A DNA stretch of 64,000 nucleotides, taken from positions 1,922,001 to 1,986,000 of the forward strand of contig OZ271919.1 in the NCBI GenBank assembly GCA_965602035.1, read 5' to 3'. This stretch comes from Natronospirillum sp965602035. Lineage in GTDB: Bacteria; Pseudomonadota; Gammaproteobacteria; Pseudomonadales; Natronospirillaceae. Below are positions 15,383-23,476 of this stretch, one piece after another (position 1 is the stretch's first letter; every line of letters starts with the position of its first letter). The position numbers and the translations under genes are program-made. The notes beneath the pieces were generated by a model. It saw only the letters and a list, made by a program, of their open reading frames with translations, searched no databases and was not told the origin of the DNA.

Positions 15383-15562
15383 ATGTTCGGACTGTTCAAA
15401 TCTGACCCGACGCGCAAGCTCAGAAAGGACTATAACCGCAAGCTGGAAGCCGCGATGACAGCGCAGCGAAACGGTGACATAAAGACCTATTCCGAGCTGA
15501 CCGCCGAGGCCGAGGCGCTGTACGCGAAGATTCAGGCGGCCGAGGGAGAGGCCAAAGACTAG
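15383..15562 (+). CDS. Small DUF6435 family protein
   Basis: A 59-residue, highly charged and mostly helical protein starting MFGLFKSDPTRKLRKDY and containing AQRNGDIKTYSELTAEAE, the recognisable pattern of DUF6435 (small proteins widespread in Proteobacteria and Bacteroidetes, function unknown). It has no membrane segment. GGAG lies upstream, inside an inverted repeat. Its TAG stop shares the palindrome CTAG with the stop of the converging yghU gene, so the two genes overlap by four bases. Confidence 0.85.
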   Translation: MFGLFKSDPTRKLRKDYNRKLEAAMTAQRNGDIKTYSELTAEAEALYAKIQAAEGEAKD

Positions 15563-16410
15563 CCCTCCAGAACGTCCAGATCGCTGGCGCTATGCCGTTC
15601 CGGGCACTGCTCATGAGGTTCTCCCCAGGTACGGTTGACCTTGCGCCCCCGAATCACGGCAGGCCGACGGTCAATCGCTTCAGCCCAGCGCACAACATGG
15701 GTATAACTGCCGACATTCAGAAACTCGCCGGCATTGTACGATCGACCAAGCACCAGTGAGCCGTACCAGGGCCAGATGGCCATGTCAGCGACAGTGTAGT
15801 CAGTGCCGATAATGAACTCCCGGTCCGCCAACTGTTTGTCGAGCACATCGAGCTGTCGTTTGACTTCCATGGTGAAGCGGTTTATCGGGTATTCGTAATA
15901 CGCTGGTGCGTAATGGTAGAAGTGGCCAAACCCGCCGCCCAGGTAGGGCGCGCTGCCCATTTGCCAGAACAGCCAGGACAGGGTTTCCGTGCGCTTGCCC
16001 GGCTCAGCGGGCAGGAACGCACCGAACTTCTCTGCCAGATACAGCAGGATATTGCCCGACTCAAATACGCGCTGAGAGGGCTCGACACTGGTATCGAGCA
16101 ACGCCGGAATCTTGGAATTCGGGTTCAGCTCAACAAATCCGCTACCGAACTGGTCACCGTCCTGAATACGAATGGGCCAGGCGTCGTACTCGGCACCTCC
16201 GTGACCGGCGGCCAGCAGCTCTTCGAGCATAACCGTGACCTTGACGCCGTTCGGTGTTGCCAGTGAATAGAGCTGCAACGGTTGCCTGCCGCGCGGTAAA
16301 GCACGATCGAACTGAGCTCCGGCCGTCGGCCGGTTAATGCTGGAAAAATGACCGCCGCTCAGCTCTTCCCAGGTCCATACACGTGGCGGTTTGTACTCGG
16401 TGCCCGACAT
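15559..16410 (-). CDS. yghU: Glutathione-dependent disulfide-bond oxidoreductase (YghU family)
   Basis: A 283-residue glutathione S-transferase-like enzyme of the Nu class. Signature regions are YKPPRVWTWEELSGGHFSSI at the start, PLQLYSLATPNGVKVTVMLEEL (thioredoxin-like domain), NPNSKIPAL, ESGNILLYLAEKF (glutathione gamma-glutamyl contact) and the helical domain with GHFYHYAPAYYEYPINRFTM and DYTVADMAIWPWYG. It binds two glutathiones and reduces organic hydroperoxides or mixed disulfides in the cytoplasm. It is divergent from the DrrAB-like exporter. Confidence 0.95.
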   Translation of the reverse strand: MSGTEYKPPRVWTWEELSGGHFSSINRPTAGAQFDRALPRGRQPLQLYSLATPNGVKVTVMLEELLAAGHGGAEYDAWPIRIQDGDQFGSGFVELNPNSKIPALLDTSVEPSQRVFESGNILLYLAEKFGAFLPAEPGKRTETLSWLFWQMGSAPYLGGGFGHFYHYAPAYYEYPINRFTMEVKRQLDVLDKQLADREFIIGTDYTVADMAIWPWYGSLVLGRSYNAGEFLNVGSYTHVVRWAEAIDRRPAVIRGRKVNRTWGEPHEQCPERHSASDLDVLEG

Positions 16411-16521
16411 AAATTATCTGCTCACTCTATGGTTGAATGTAGCGTAGTATAACGGAGCGTCCGGTATTCCACGCTACCGGAGCCGGTCAATCATGCACAA
16501 CCAGAATGTGGAGGGAACGCG

Positions 16522-17487
16522 GTGAATACGACTCCGCTGGCTGTTGAAACCCGTGGCCTCGTCAAACAGTACGGCACCACCCGGGCCGTGGATGGTATTG
16601 ACTTACAGGTGCCGGTGGGCGTGGTCTATGGGGTGCTCGGGCCGAACGGAGCGGGTAAAACGACGACCTTGCGCATGCTGGCGACGTTACTGAAACCGGA
16701 TGGCGGTGAAGCCCGGGTGCTGGGGCACGATGTGGCCCACGACGCGGCGGCGGTTCGACGCAAGATCAGCCTGACCGGCCAGTTCGCGTCGGTGGATGAA
16801 GACCTTACCGGGCTCGAAAATCTTCGTCTGCTGGCAGGGTTACTCGGCTTCTCCCGGCGGGATGCCCGGGCACGGGCGCAAGAGCTGTTGCAGGCGTTTG
16901 ACCTGGAAGAGGCAACGGAGCGGCAGGTCAAGCATTTCTCAGGCGGCATGCGACGTCGCCTCGACATAGCTGCATCGATTCTGGTGACGCCGGAACTGTT
17001 ATTCCTTGATGAGCCCACTACCGGCCTGGACCCGCGGTCACGCGGCCAGGTCTGGGACATCGTACGGGCGCTGGTGGCGGGTGGTACAACCGTGTTACTG
17101 ACCACGCAGTATCTGGAAGAAGCAGACCAGTTGGCGGAGCGGATTGCCGTGATCGACCGTGGCCAGGTTATCGCCGAAGGCACCAGTGCCGAGCTCAAGG
17201 CCTCGGTCGGCAGCAATATCCTGCACGTGCACATGCGTCAACCGGATCAGACCGCTCTGGCGCTGCAGGCGGTCCGTGACCGATTGCAACTCACGGCACT
17301 GCCCGGCGCCGAACCCACCGCCTGGCAGGTTCAATTGACCAGCCCGGAAGAGGCGCTGCCGGTTCTGGAGGTTCTCCGGGCACACGGTCTGACACCGCTG
17401 AGCTTTTCACTCGGCCAGCCCAGCCTGGATGAAGTGTTTATGGCGCTGACCGGCCATACCGCCGACGTTGAGGAGAGCACGACATGA
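16522..17487 (+). CDS. ABC transporter ATP-binding protein, daunorubicin-resistance (DrrA) type
   Basis: A 321-residue ATPase with Walker A GPNGAGKTT, Q-loop (SLTGQFASVDEDLTGLENL), the signature HFSGGMRRRLDIAAS, Walker B LLFLDEPTTGLDPRSR and a C-terminal DrrA-type extension. It energises efflux through the permease encoded next. The start is GTG at 16522 with GGAGGG six bases upstream; no in-frame ATG fits. The gene overlaps its permease by the sequence ATGA. Substrate unknown; drug or lipid-like compounds are typical. Confidence 0.92.
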   Translation: MNTTPLAVETRGLVKQYGTTRAVDGIDLQVPVGVVYGVLGPNGAGKTTTLRMLATLLKPDGGEARVLGHDVAHDAAAVRRKISLTGQFASVDEDLTGLENLRLLAGLLGFSRRDARARAQELLQAFDLEEATERQVKHFSGGMRRRLDIAASILVTPELLFLDEPTTGLDPRSRGQVWDIVRALVAGGTTVLLTTQYLEEADQLAERIAVIDRGQVIAEGTSAELKASVGSNILHVHMRQPDQTALALQAVRDRLQLTALPGAEPTAWQVQLTSPEEALPVLEVLRAHGLTPLSFSLGQPSLDEVFMALTGHTADVEESTT

Positions 17488-18350
17488 CGACTCAGTCCGG
17501 AAACGCTGCCAGGCCCGCTCAGCGCAGAACAGGCGCTGCAGCGCTCGACCCGACACTGGCCCGAGCCATACAGAGACGCCGTGCGCCAGCGGCTCCCTCA
17601 GCCTGGCACAACACCGCCCTGTTTGGCTGGCGTGCCTTGTTGAAAATCAAACACGTTCCGGAGCAACTGTTTGATGTCGTGGTCACGCCGATCATGTTTA
17701 CCGTTATGTTCACCTACCTGTTCGGCGGTGCGCTGGCAGGCTCATCGATCGAATACCTGCAGTTTCTTTTACCCGGTATTCTCGCGCAGACGGTCATATT
17801 CACCACAATCTATACCGGTGTGACGCTCAATACCGATATTTCCAAGGGCATCTATGACCGGTTCAAGTCAATGCCGATCTGGGCGCCTTCTCCACTGGTG
17901 GGGGCCATGGTGGGTGATGTTCTGCGTTACACCGGATCATCTCTGATTGTTGTGATCATCGGCCTTGTGCTGGGCTTCAGGCCCGAGGCAGGGGTTGCGG
18001 GCATCCTGGCATCGCTCATTCTGCTGAATCTGTTCGCGTTCGGCATTGGCTGGATCTTCACCACATTAGGGTTGTTGATGCGGACACCCGGCACCGTCAT
18101 GACGGTCAGCTGGATCGTGCTGATGCCAATGACGTTTGCCTCCAATGTCTTTGTGGATCCAGCCACCATGCCGTCGTTGCTGCAGACAATAGTCGGGGCA
18201 AACCCGGTATCTCATCTGGTGTCGGCGCTTCGCGACCTGATGAACGGCACGGCACAGATTACCGGTATCGCGCTTGCGCTGGCATTGCCGGCCGCCATCA
18301 CGGCCGTTTTCGCGCCTGTCGCCATGTTGCTGTACCGAAGGCCCCGATAA
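17484..18350 (+). CDS. ABC-2 type transporter permease (DrrB type)
   Basis: A 288-residue inner-membrane subunit with about six membrane segments and the ABC-2 pattern (LFDVVVTPIMFTVMFTYLFGG, LLPGILAQTVIFTTIYTGV, GIYDRFKSMPIWAPSPLVGA, SNVFVDPATMPSLLQTIVGANP). The first 45 residues are polar and vary in the family. Its ATG overlaps the stop of the ATPase gene by four bases, so the two are co-translated and form one exporter. Confidence 0.92.
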   Translation: MTTQSGNAARPAQRRTGAAALDPTLARAIQRRRAPAAPSAWHNTALFGWRALLKIKHVPEQLFDVVVTPIMFTVMFTYLFGGALAGSSIEYLQFLLPGILAQTVIFTTIYTGVTLNTDISKGIYDRFKSMPIWAPSPLVGAMVGDVLRYTGSSLIVVIIGLVLGFRPEAGVAGILASLILLNLFAFGIGWIFTTLGLLMRTPGTVMTVSWIVLMPMTFASNVFVDPATMPSLLQTIVGANPVSHLVSALRDLMNGTAQITGIALALALPAAITAVFAPVAMLLYRRPR

Positions 18351-18467
18351 TGACAAACCTCACCCCTTTCCCGGCTTGATGATCCGTTACACGGCGGGCT
18401 CTGTACCTGCTACAGAACATGGTAAACAGCAGGCCCGGCAGGGGCCGACAAAAAGGAGATTCAGAGG

Positions 18468-18923
18468 ATGTGGCAGTGGTTGATTCTTGCGTTGGCGTTG
18501 GTTGTGATTCTGGGTGTCGGGCTGATTGTCTGGCAGAACACCCAGGTGCCGACGCTTGGACATGAGCGTGGCGAGCTCAAACCGCTCGGTAATAAACCCA
18601 ATGGTGTGTCCACCCAGAGTCAGGACCCGAAAAAGCGGGTTGACCCCTGGCCGTTCAAGGCAGATCTGGCAGGCACGCGGGCCGCTGTATTGGCGGCAGT
18701 AAAGCAGTATGGCGGTGCGGAAATTGTGGAAGACTCCGAACAGTACATCCGGGTAGTATTCACAACACCCACACTGCATTTCCATGATGACGCTGAATTC
18801 TACCTGAATCAGGACACGCGCCTCGTGCATTTCCGGTCGCAGAGCCGGGCCGGGCATTCCGATGGCGGGTTGAACCGTAAGCGATTCGAGGCATTGACCG
18901 ACCATTACCAGTCGATTCAGTAA
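18468..18923 (+). CDS. DUF1499 domain-containing membrane-anchored protein
   Basis: A 151-residue protein with one N-terminal membrane helix (LILALALVVILGVGLIVWQ) and a DUF1499 domain (residues 40-150; NGVSTQSQDPKKRVDPWPF, then LHFHDDAEFYLN and a C-terminal FRSQSRAGHSDGGLNRKRFEAL). DUF1499 has no established biochemical function. It stands 117 bp after the ABC exporter and 24 bp before the oxidoreductase gene, probably co-transcribed with the latter. AGGAG is found upstream. Confidence 0.88.
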   Translation: MWQWLILALALVVILGVGLIVWQNTQVPTLGHERGELKPLGNKPNGVSTQSQDPKKRVDPWPFKADLAGTRAAVLAAVKQYGGAEIVEDSEQYIRVVFTTPTLHFHDDAEFYLNQDTRLVHFRSQSRAGHSDGGLNRKRFEALTDHYQSIQ

Positions 18924-18947
18924 CGGATTTGGGAACACCCGGGGAAG

Positions 18948-20354
18948 ATGTCTAATACAGCGTATGATCTGATCGTGATCGGCTCCGGCGCCGGAGGGCT
19001 CACCGCGGCCTTCACCGCGCTGGGGTTTGGCAAGAAGGTGTTGATTGTCGAGGCCGACCGACCCGGTGGCGAGTGCACCTGGTCCGGCTGTGTGCCGAGC
19101 AAGGCTCTTATCAATCAGGCCAAGGACGTACACACGGCCCGACAGTTTGCAGAGGTCTCTGTTGACTCTGCAGCGGTGCTGGCCCGGGTCCGGAAGGTCA
19201 GTGAAGCCGTTTATACGCATGAAACCCCGGAGGTACTGAAAGGGGCCGGCGCCGATTACGTTCAGGGTTGGGCACGGTTCACCGACGCGCATACCATTTC
19301 GGTGAACGGCCAGCACTATCAGGGTAAACGCTTCGTGCTGGCTACCGGCAGCTCTCCGCTCCTGCCGCCGATTCCGGGCCTGAGCGATATCGACCCATTG
19401 ACCAACGAAAACATCTTCCAGCAGACCAGCCTGCCCGAATCACTGGTGGTTCTGGGTGGCGGTGTTATCAGCCTGGAACTGGCCCAGGCGATGAACCGGC
19501 TGGGTGTCCGTGTGACCGTGGTAGAGATGCAGCCCGAAGTGCTGGGGCGGGAAGAGCCTGAGTTTGCCCGACGCATCCGGCAGATTATCGCCGACGAGGG
19601 GGTCGTCTTTGAGCTGGAAACAACCGCAACGAACGTCGAACGAACCGGGCACGTTTCTATCCGGTTGCATGCAGAGTCGAGCCGGGGAGAGCCCCGGGCC
19701 TTCGACGCCGAACAGGTACTGGTTGCGCTCGGGCGATCGCCGAATACAACGGGCATGGGCCTGGAAGAAATCGGTGTAAAAACGGATCGTGGCGGTATTG
19801 TGGTGGATCGGCAATTGCGCTCCAGCGTGCCCCACATTTTTGCCTGTGGCGACGTGGCGGGGCCCTTCCTGCTCAGCCACATGGCCAATTACCAGGGCAA
19901 GATCGCCGCCATGAACGCGGTGCTGCCCTGGCCGATTCGCCGGCGCACGAATTATGAGCACGTCACCTGGGCTACCTTCACCAGCCCGGAACTGGCGCGG
20001 GCTGGCATGACGGAAGCAGAAGCACGGCAACGCTATGGTAACCGTATTCGTGTTTATGAAAGCGACTTTACCGGGCTTGACCGCGCACAGACACGTCCCG
20101 GAGAAGTCGGGCTGCTGAAAGTCATCCTCGATCGGCGGGGACGGCTGCTCGGTGCCCATATTCTGGCAGAACGCGCCGGCGACATGATTGCCCAGGTCCA
20201 GACCCTGAAAACACTGGGCGTTCCGTTCACTCGGCTACAGAAGGTCATTCATCCCTACCCCACCTACGCCGATGCCTGGCGCCAGTTGAGCCAGCGGGCG
20301 CTGCTGGACAGGCTATTCCAGCACCCGGTAGTGAAACTGTTCAGGCGTCACTGA
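18948..20354 (+). CDS. FAD-dependent pyridine nucleotide-disulfide oxidoreductase (mercuric reductase/dihydrolipoamide dehydrogenase-like)
   Basis: A 468-residue class I flavoprotein. The FAD site is DLIVIGSGAGGLTAA (residues 7-21), the redox cysteines sit in GGECTWSGCVPSKAL, the NAD(P) site in LVVLGGGVISLELAQAM, the second FAD motif in HIFACGDVAGPF, and the C-terminal interface in HPYPTYADAW. The redox motif is C-x4-C as in mercuric reductase, but with a Thr-Trp-Ser-Gly interior instead of the usual Val-Asn-x-Gly, and the extra metal-binding domain and C-terminal Cys pair of true MerA are absent. The natural substrate is therefore unclear. Its 3' end faces the fructosamine kinase gene 7 bp away. 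Confidence 0.88.
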   Translation: MSNTAYDLIVIGSGAGGLTAAFTALGFGKKVLIVEADRPGGECTWSGCVPSKALINQAKDVHTARQFAEVSVDSAAVLARVRKVSEAVYTHETPEVLKGAGADYVQGWARFTDAHTISVNGQHYQGKRFVLATGSSPLLPPIPGLSDIDPLTNENIFQQTSLPESLVVLGGGVISLELAQAMNRLGVRVTVVEMQPEVLGREEPEFARRIRQIIADEGVVFELETTATNVERTGHVSIRLHAESSRGEPRAFDAEQVLVALGRSPNTTGMGLEEIGVKTDRGGIVVDRQLRSSVPHIFACGDVAGPFLLSHMANYQGKIAAMNAVLPWPIRRRTNYEHVTWATFTSPELARAGMTEAEARQRYGNRIRVYESDFTGLDRAQTRPGEVGLLKVILDRRGRLLGAHILAERAGDMIAQVQTLKTLGVPFTRLQKVIHPYPTYADAWRQLSQRALLDRLFQHPVVKLFRRH

Positions 20355-20361
20355 GGTCGGC

Positions 20362-21129
20362 TCAGGCACTGACAATACGCGGAATCGCGTGGAACCCGTC
20401 ACGGCATGCAGCCAGATAGCCACCACCGAACAGGTTGTAGTGGTTCAGGTAGTGGTACAGGTTATAGATCAGTCGTTTTTCCGGATAGGCGGGCGTACGC
20501 GGATAACGGGCATCATAGGCGTCGTAGAATTCAGGAGAAAACCCGCCAAATAATTCCGTCATCGCCACATCCACTTCCCGATCACCGCAATAGACTGCCG
20601 GGTCAATCAACCAGGCGACGTCCTCTGAGAACATCGCATTACCGGACCAGAGGTCCCCATGGACCAGTGCGGGCCCGTCGCAGTTGTGATTGAGCCAGTC
20701 CGCCAACGGCTCAGAGTAACGCGCCAGTACCGTTTCGAACTCACTCCGCACAGCGGGGTGTTCCACCAGACTGACCTGATAACCCAGACGCGTCGCAACA
20801 AAGAATGAACCCCAGTCGTCGGACCACTGATTCGGCTGAGGATTCATACCGATCCAGTTGTTCCGCGACCATCCGTACTGTTCCCGGTTCAGCCCGTGAA
20901 TCCGTGCCAACCCATCGCCGAGGGCGCGCCAGGTATGGGCTCCCGGCCTGGCCACCGGGATTCGGCTGAGTATCAGCTCGCGTTCGGACAGCGAATAAAT
21001 GGCAGGGACACAGACGTTCTCGACACCGGCATCCGCCAGTGCCTTACCGAGTGCCTTCAGGCCCTCAGCCTCGCAGGCCAGAGCGTCTGAACCCATGGGG
21101 GATGTCTTGCTGAATCTCTGATTCGTCAA
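20362..21129 (-). CDS. Fructosamine kinase family protein, short N-terminus, TTG start
   Basis: A 255-residue protein of the fructosamine/ketosamine 3-kinase family, which phosphorylates sugars attached to protein amines so that they fall off. Present are the likely ATP-contact lysine (RFSKTS), the brace acidic region, the catalytic loop LVHGDLWSGNAMF, the metal Asp in WLIDPAVYCGDREVDVAM and the C-terminal YNLYHYLNHYNLFGGGY. Compared with YniA-type members it lacks about 30 N-terminal residues, including the first strands of the nucleotide lobe. The start is TTG, with GGAGAGG five bases upstream, overlapping the stop of the outer-membrane barrel gene as TTGA. The TTG or a later ATG at residue 12 are the only choices, since the upstream frame is closed. 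Confidence 0.82.
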   Translation of the reverse strand: MTNQRFSKTSPMGSDALACEAEGLKALGKALADAGVENVCVPAIYSLSERELILSRIPVARPGAHTWRALGDGLARIHGLNREQYGWSRNNWIGMNPQPNQWSDDWGSFFVATRLGYQVSLVEHPAVRSEFETVLARYSEPLADWLNHNCDGPALVHGDLWSGNAMFSEDVAWLIDPAVYCGDREVDVAMTELFGGFSPEFYDAYDARYPRTPAYPEKRLIYNLYHYLNHYNLFGGGYLAACRDGFHAIPRIVSA

Positions 21130-22178
21130 AACGCCTCTCCGAAACTGATCACAAAACCTCTCCGACCGTCGACCCAGCCGAGATCAACGCGGACATTCTG
21201 TCTTTGCTCGTCACTGATTGAGTAGCGCAGACCAACACCGCCGCCCTGTTTCCAGGAGGACTCCCACCAGGCGTCGGGCGACGGCCCGACCTGACCCTGG
21301 TGCAGAAATCCGGTCGCCGCCATCCGGCCGGTCAGCTCGCGGCGCAGTTCGATCTGCTGGGCAATGGTGGTCTGATGACGGAAACGGCCATCAGTTTCGC
21401 CGCGCAGCCACTGGCTGCCGGCAAGGGTGGGCATGCGCGTGAACGGCGTCGACTCCGTTGCGGCCTGAACCTGACCGCCCACCGCGAGTATCCAGCCTGA
21501 GCGGACGGTTCGATACCCTGCCACACTCTGGCTCGCCACCAGAAATGGACCCGCACTTGAGTGAACGGCCGCCGTCAGGGATGTATTCAGGTACGTGCCC
21601 ATCAACGGCCATGTTGAACTGGCTCTCGTATCCCGTTCAAGTGTCAGGACAAAGCCAGCGTAATCACCGCCCTCTGTGCCGGCAACATTGCTCAGAAGCG
21701 GCTGGTCAGGCTGGTCGAACTGGATGTCTTCACGCTGATATAAAAGCCCTATCTGACCGCGCCAATTCGATGTCAACGGGTAAGACCATGCCACCTCAGC
21801 GCCGCCGCTGGTTTCGTCATAACTGATGCCGGCGTCAAGGTACGTAGACCGATAACCATAGAACGTACTGGGAAAGAGCGCCCCGTTGACACTGACCAGA
21901 AAATAGTCCGAACGATCAGCCACTCGTCCCGGCAGACGCACCGAAGCGTTGCCCCTTACCTGTCTTTGTTCGGTAGCGATGGCAAACAGGTTGGCGCCGG
22001 GATCGTCCGGGGCTGTGCCGGCTTCCCAGAAAGCCGCTGTGCCGAACTGCAAACCGGTGTCGGGTTGGCTGCCAAACACCGGCAGGACCACCCAGTCATT
22101 GGCGGCAGCATCAACTGACAGAAACAGAAGGGCTGCTGCCACAACAAAAGATGGCAGACGTACAAAAGAACCGGTCAC
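21126..22178 (-). CDS. Outer-membrane beta-barrel of the BamA/TamA (surface antigen D15) family, without POTRA domains
   Basis: A 350-residue exported protein. A signal peptide (residues 1-25, ending AAAN) is followed directly by a 16-strand-type barrel; no POTRA repeats are present. Typical barrel features include PVFGSQPDTGLQFG, alternating aromatic strands (YRSTYLDAGISYDE), LERDTRASSTWPLMGTYL, the conserved LRGETDGRF turn (a variant of the family's RGY/F lid motif), and a final strand ending in Phe (RGFVISFGEAF) as needed for insertion by Bam. Its own function is unknown. Translation is coupled to the fructosamine kinase by a TTGA overlap. Confidence 0.82.
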   Translation of the reverse strand: MTGSFVRLPSFVVAAALLFLSVDAAANDWVVLPVFGSQPDTGLQFGTAAFWEAGTAPDDPGANLFAIATEQRQVRGNASVRLPGRVADRSDYFLVSVNGALFPSTFYGYRSTYLDAGISYDETSGGAEVAWSYPLTSNWRGQIGLLYQREDIQFDQPDQPLLSNVAGTEGGDYAGFVLTLERDTRASSTWPLMGTYLNTSLTAAVHSSAGPFLVASQSVAGYRTVRSGWILAVGGQVQAATESTPFTRMPTLAGSQWLRGETDGRFRHQTTIAQQIELRRELTGRMAATGFLHQGQVGPSPDAWWESSWKQGGGVGLRYSISDEQRQNVRVDLGWVDGRRGFVISFGEAF

Positions 22179-22273
22179 ATTGGACTCCTTGGTTTCGGGT
22201 GCCGGACGACAGAAAACGTAGTTGGCCTTTCCGAACCTACGGCTCAGCGCACCCTTCAGATCCCGATACGGTG

Positions 22274-22603
22274 TCAGGCCAGGCCCGACTTGACAAGCGC
22301 GTACATAAACGCGCCCAGCAACGTTGCCATGCCGACATTGCGGACTACCCTGACCGCCGCGACCACGGTGACGCTGCCGGCAACAACCGAGGCAACATGA
22401 ACCGTGTCCGGGCTACCCTGCAGCAGGCCCGATACCGAGACCACGATGAGCGAGGTGATCGCGGTCAGGCCAAAGGCTTGCAGGAATCGCACGATAAAGC
22501 CGTCAGCTCTTAGCCCATCAATCCAGCGCGCGGCGAACATAGGCCCCAGGCGCGTTGCATAGGTACCAATTCCGGCCAGGGCGATTATCCAGAAAAGACT
22601 CAT
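22274..22603 (-). CDS. azlD: AzlD-type branched-chain amino acid exporter small subunit
   Basis: A 109-residue protein with about four membrane segments and the AzlD pattern FWIIALAGIGTYATRLGPM and FLQAFGLTAITSLIVVSV. It partners AzlC in efflux of branched-chain amino acids or analogues (the YgaZ-YgaH type system). It overlaps azlC by four bases (ATGA). Confidence 0.88.
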   Translation of the reverse strand: MSLFWIIALAGIGTYATRLGPMFAARWIDGLRADGFIVRFLQAFGLTAITSLIVVSVSGLLQGSPDTVHVASVVAGSVTVVAAVRVVRNVGMATLLGAFMYALVKSGLA

Positions 22604-23331
22604 GACCCGGCTCGCTCATCTACGGGCACTGTCGGCCACTTTGCGAAGAGGGCTCCGCCAACCATACCGGCCAGCATCGCCAGGTGCGCGGGCAGCCATA
22701 ACCCGGTCGCTATCGCAATCACCGCTGCTCCGGTAACCACTGCCCAGCGGTGCCATTGCCACGCCTGGACCAATAACGCAATAAACAGAGCAGGCAGCAC
22801 GAAAGACAGCGCATCAGCCAGGAACGGGGAGGCAGAGCTGACACTGCTCCCGGACACGGCCCCGAGCAGAGTTCCGGTGACCCAGGCGCTGTATGCCCCT
22901 GCGCCAACGCCCAGCGTCCAGACTGGATGCGGCGTGTCCCGGCCCGCCCGTGCCATCGCCGTGGCAAAGACTTCATCCGTCAGTACAAAGGCGAGCAAGG
23001 GCGTCGTCCTGCCCGGAGAGGGCCTGAGCCGTGCGAGCAGAGCGGGGCCGTAAAACAGATGTCTCAGGTTCAGGGCGAGGACTGCGGCAACGACGGCGCC
23101 ACCACCACTGCCCGCCGCGAGCATGCTGGCCATCACAAATTGCGCAGCGCCGGCAAACACCACAACAGACATGGCCACGGACTGCCATACCGTCAGCTCG
23201 GCCTGCATGGCCACAATACCAAAAGAAAAGGCCATCGGCAGGTAGCCGATGGCCAGGGGAATACTGGCAATAACGCCAGCCAAGAACGTCTTCAGGGGAA
23301 TCAGACAAACAATCCGGATTGTGTCGACCAT
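22600..23331 (-). CDS. azlC: AzlC-family branched-chain amino acid exporter large subunit
   Basis: A 243-residue inner-membrane protein with about seven helices; the AzlC signature is clear in IPLAIGYLPMAFSFGIVAMQ, FAGAAQFVMASMLAAG, LNLRHLFYGPALL and LTDEVFATAM. With AzlD it forms a putative exporter for leucine, isoleucine, valine or related compounds. The stop is inside the azlD start. The operon is followed by the BamA-like gene on the same strand after 95 bp. Confidence 0.92.
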   Translation of the reverse strand: MVDTIRIVCLIPLKTFLAGVIASIPLAIGYLPMAFSFGIVAMQAELTVWQSVAMSVVVFAGAAQFVMASMLAAGSGGGAVVAAVLALNLRHLFYGPALLARLRPSPGRTTPLLAFVLTDEVFATAMARAGRDTPHPVWTLGVGAGAYSAWVTGTLLGAVSGSSVSSASPFLADALSFVLPALFIALLVQAWQWHRWAVVTGAAVIAIATGLWLPAHLAMLAGMVGGALFAKWPTVPVDERAGS

Positions 23332-23385
23332 TGAACAGATACAGCGCTGCTAAATTTCTGGCCGCACAGTTTACCGGTGAAACTC

Positions 23386-23420
23386 ACCCGGTTCGATCAT
23401 TTGATGATTCAGAACCGGGT
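23386..23420. terminator. Inverted repeat after the mini-flagellin gene
   Basis: ACCCGGTTC (23386-23394) and GAACCGGGT (23412-23420) are exact inverse complements around a 17-nt loop that itself has ATCA/TGAT pairing. It lies between the flagellin stop and azlC, as expected for a terminator of the leftward flagellin transcript, but no T run follows. Confidence 0.45.
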
Positions 23421-23476
23421 TGTGCTCAGTACAGTCTCTGCAGGTGACGCCTGTCGACGCGTTCGTTGCCCGCCCA

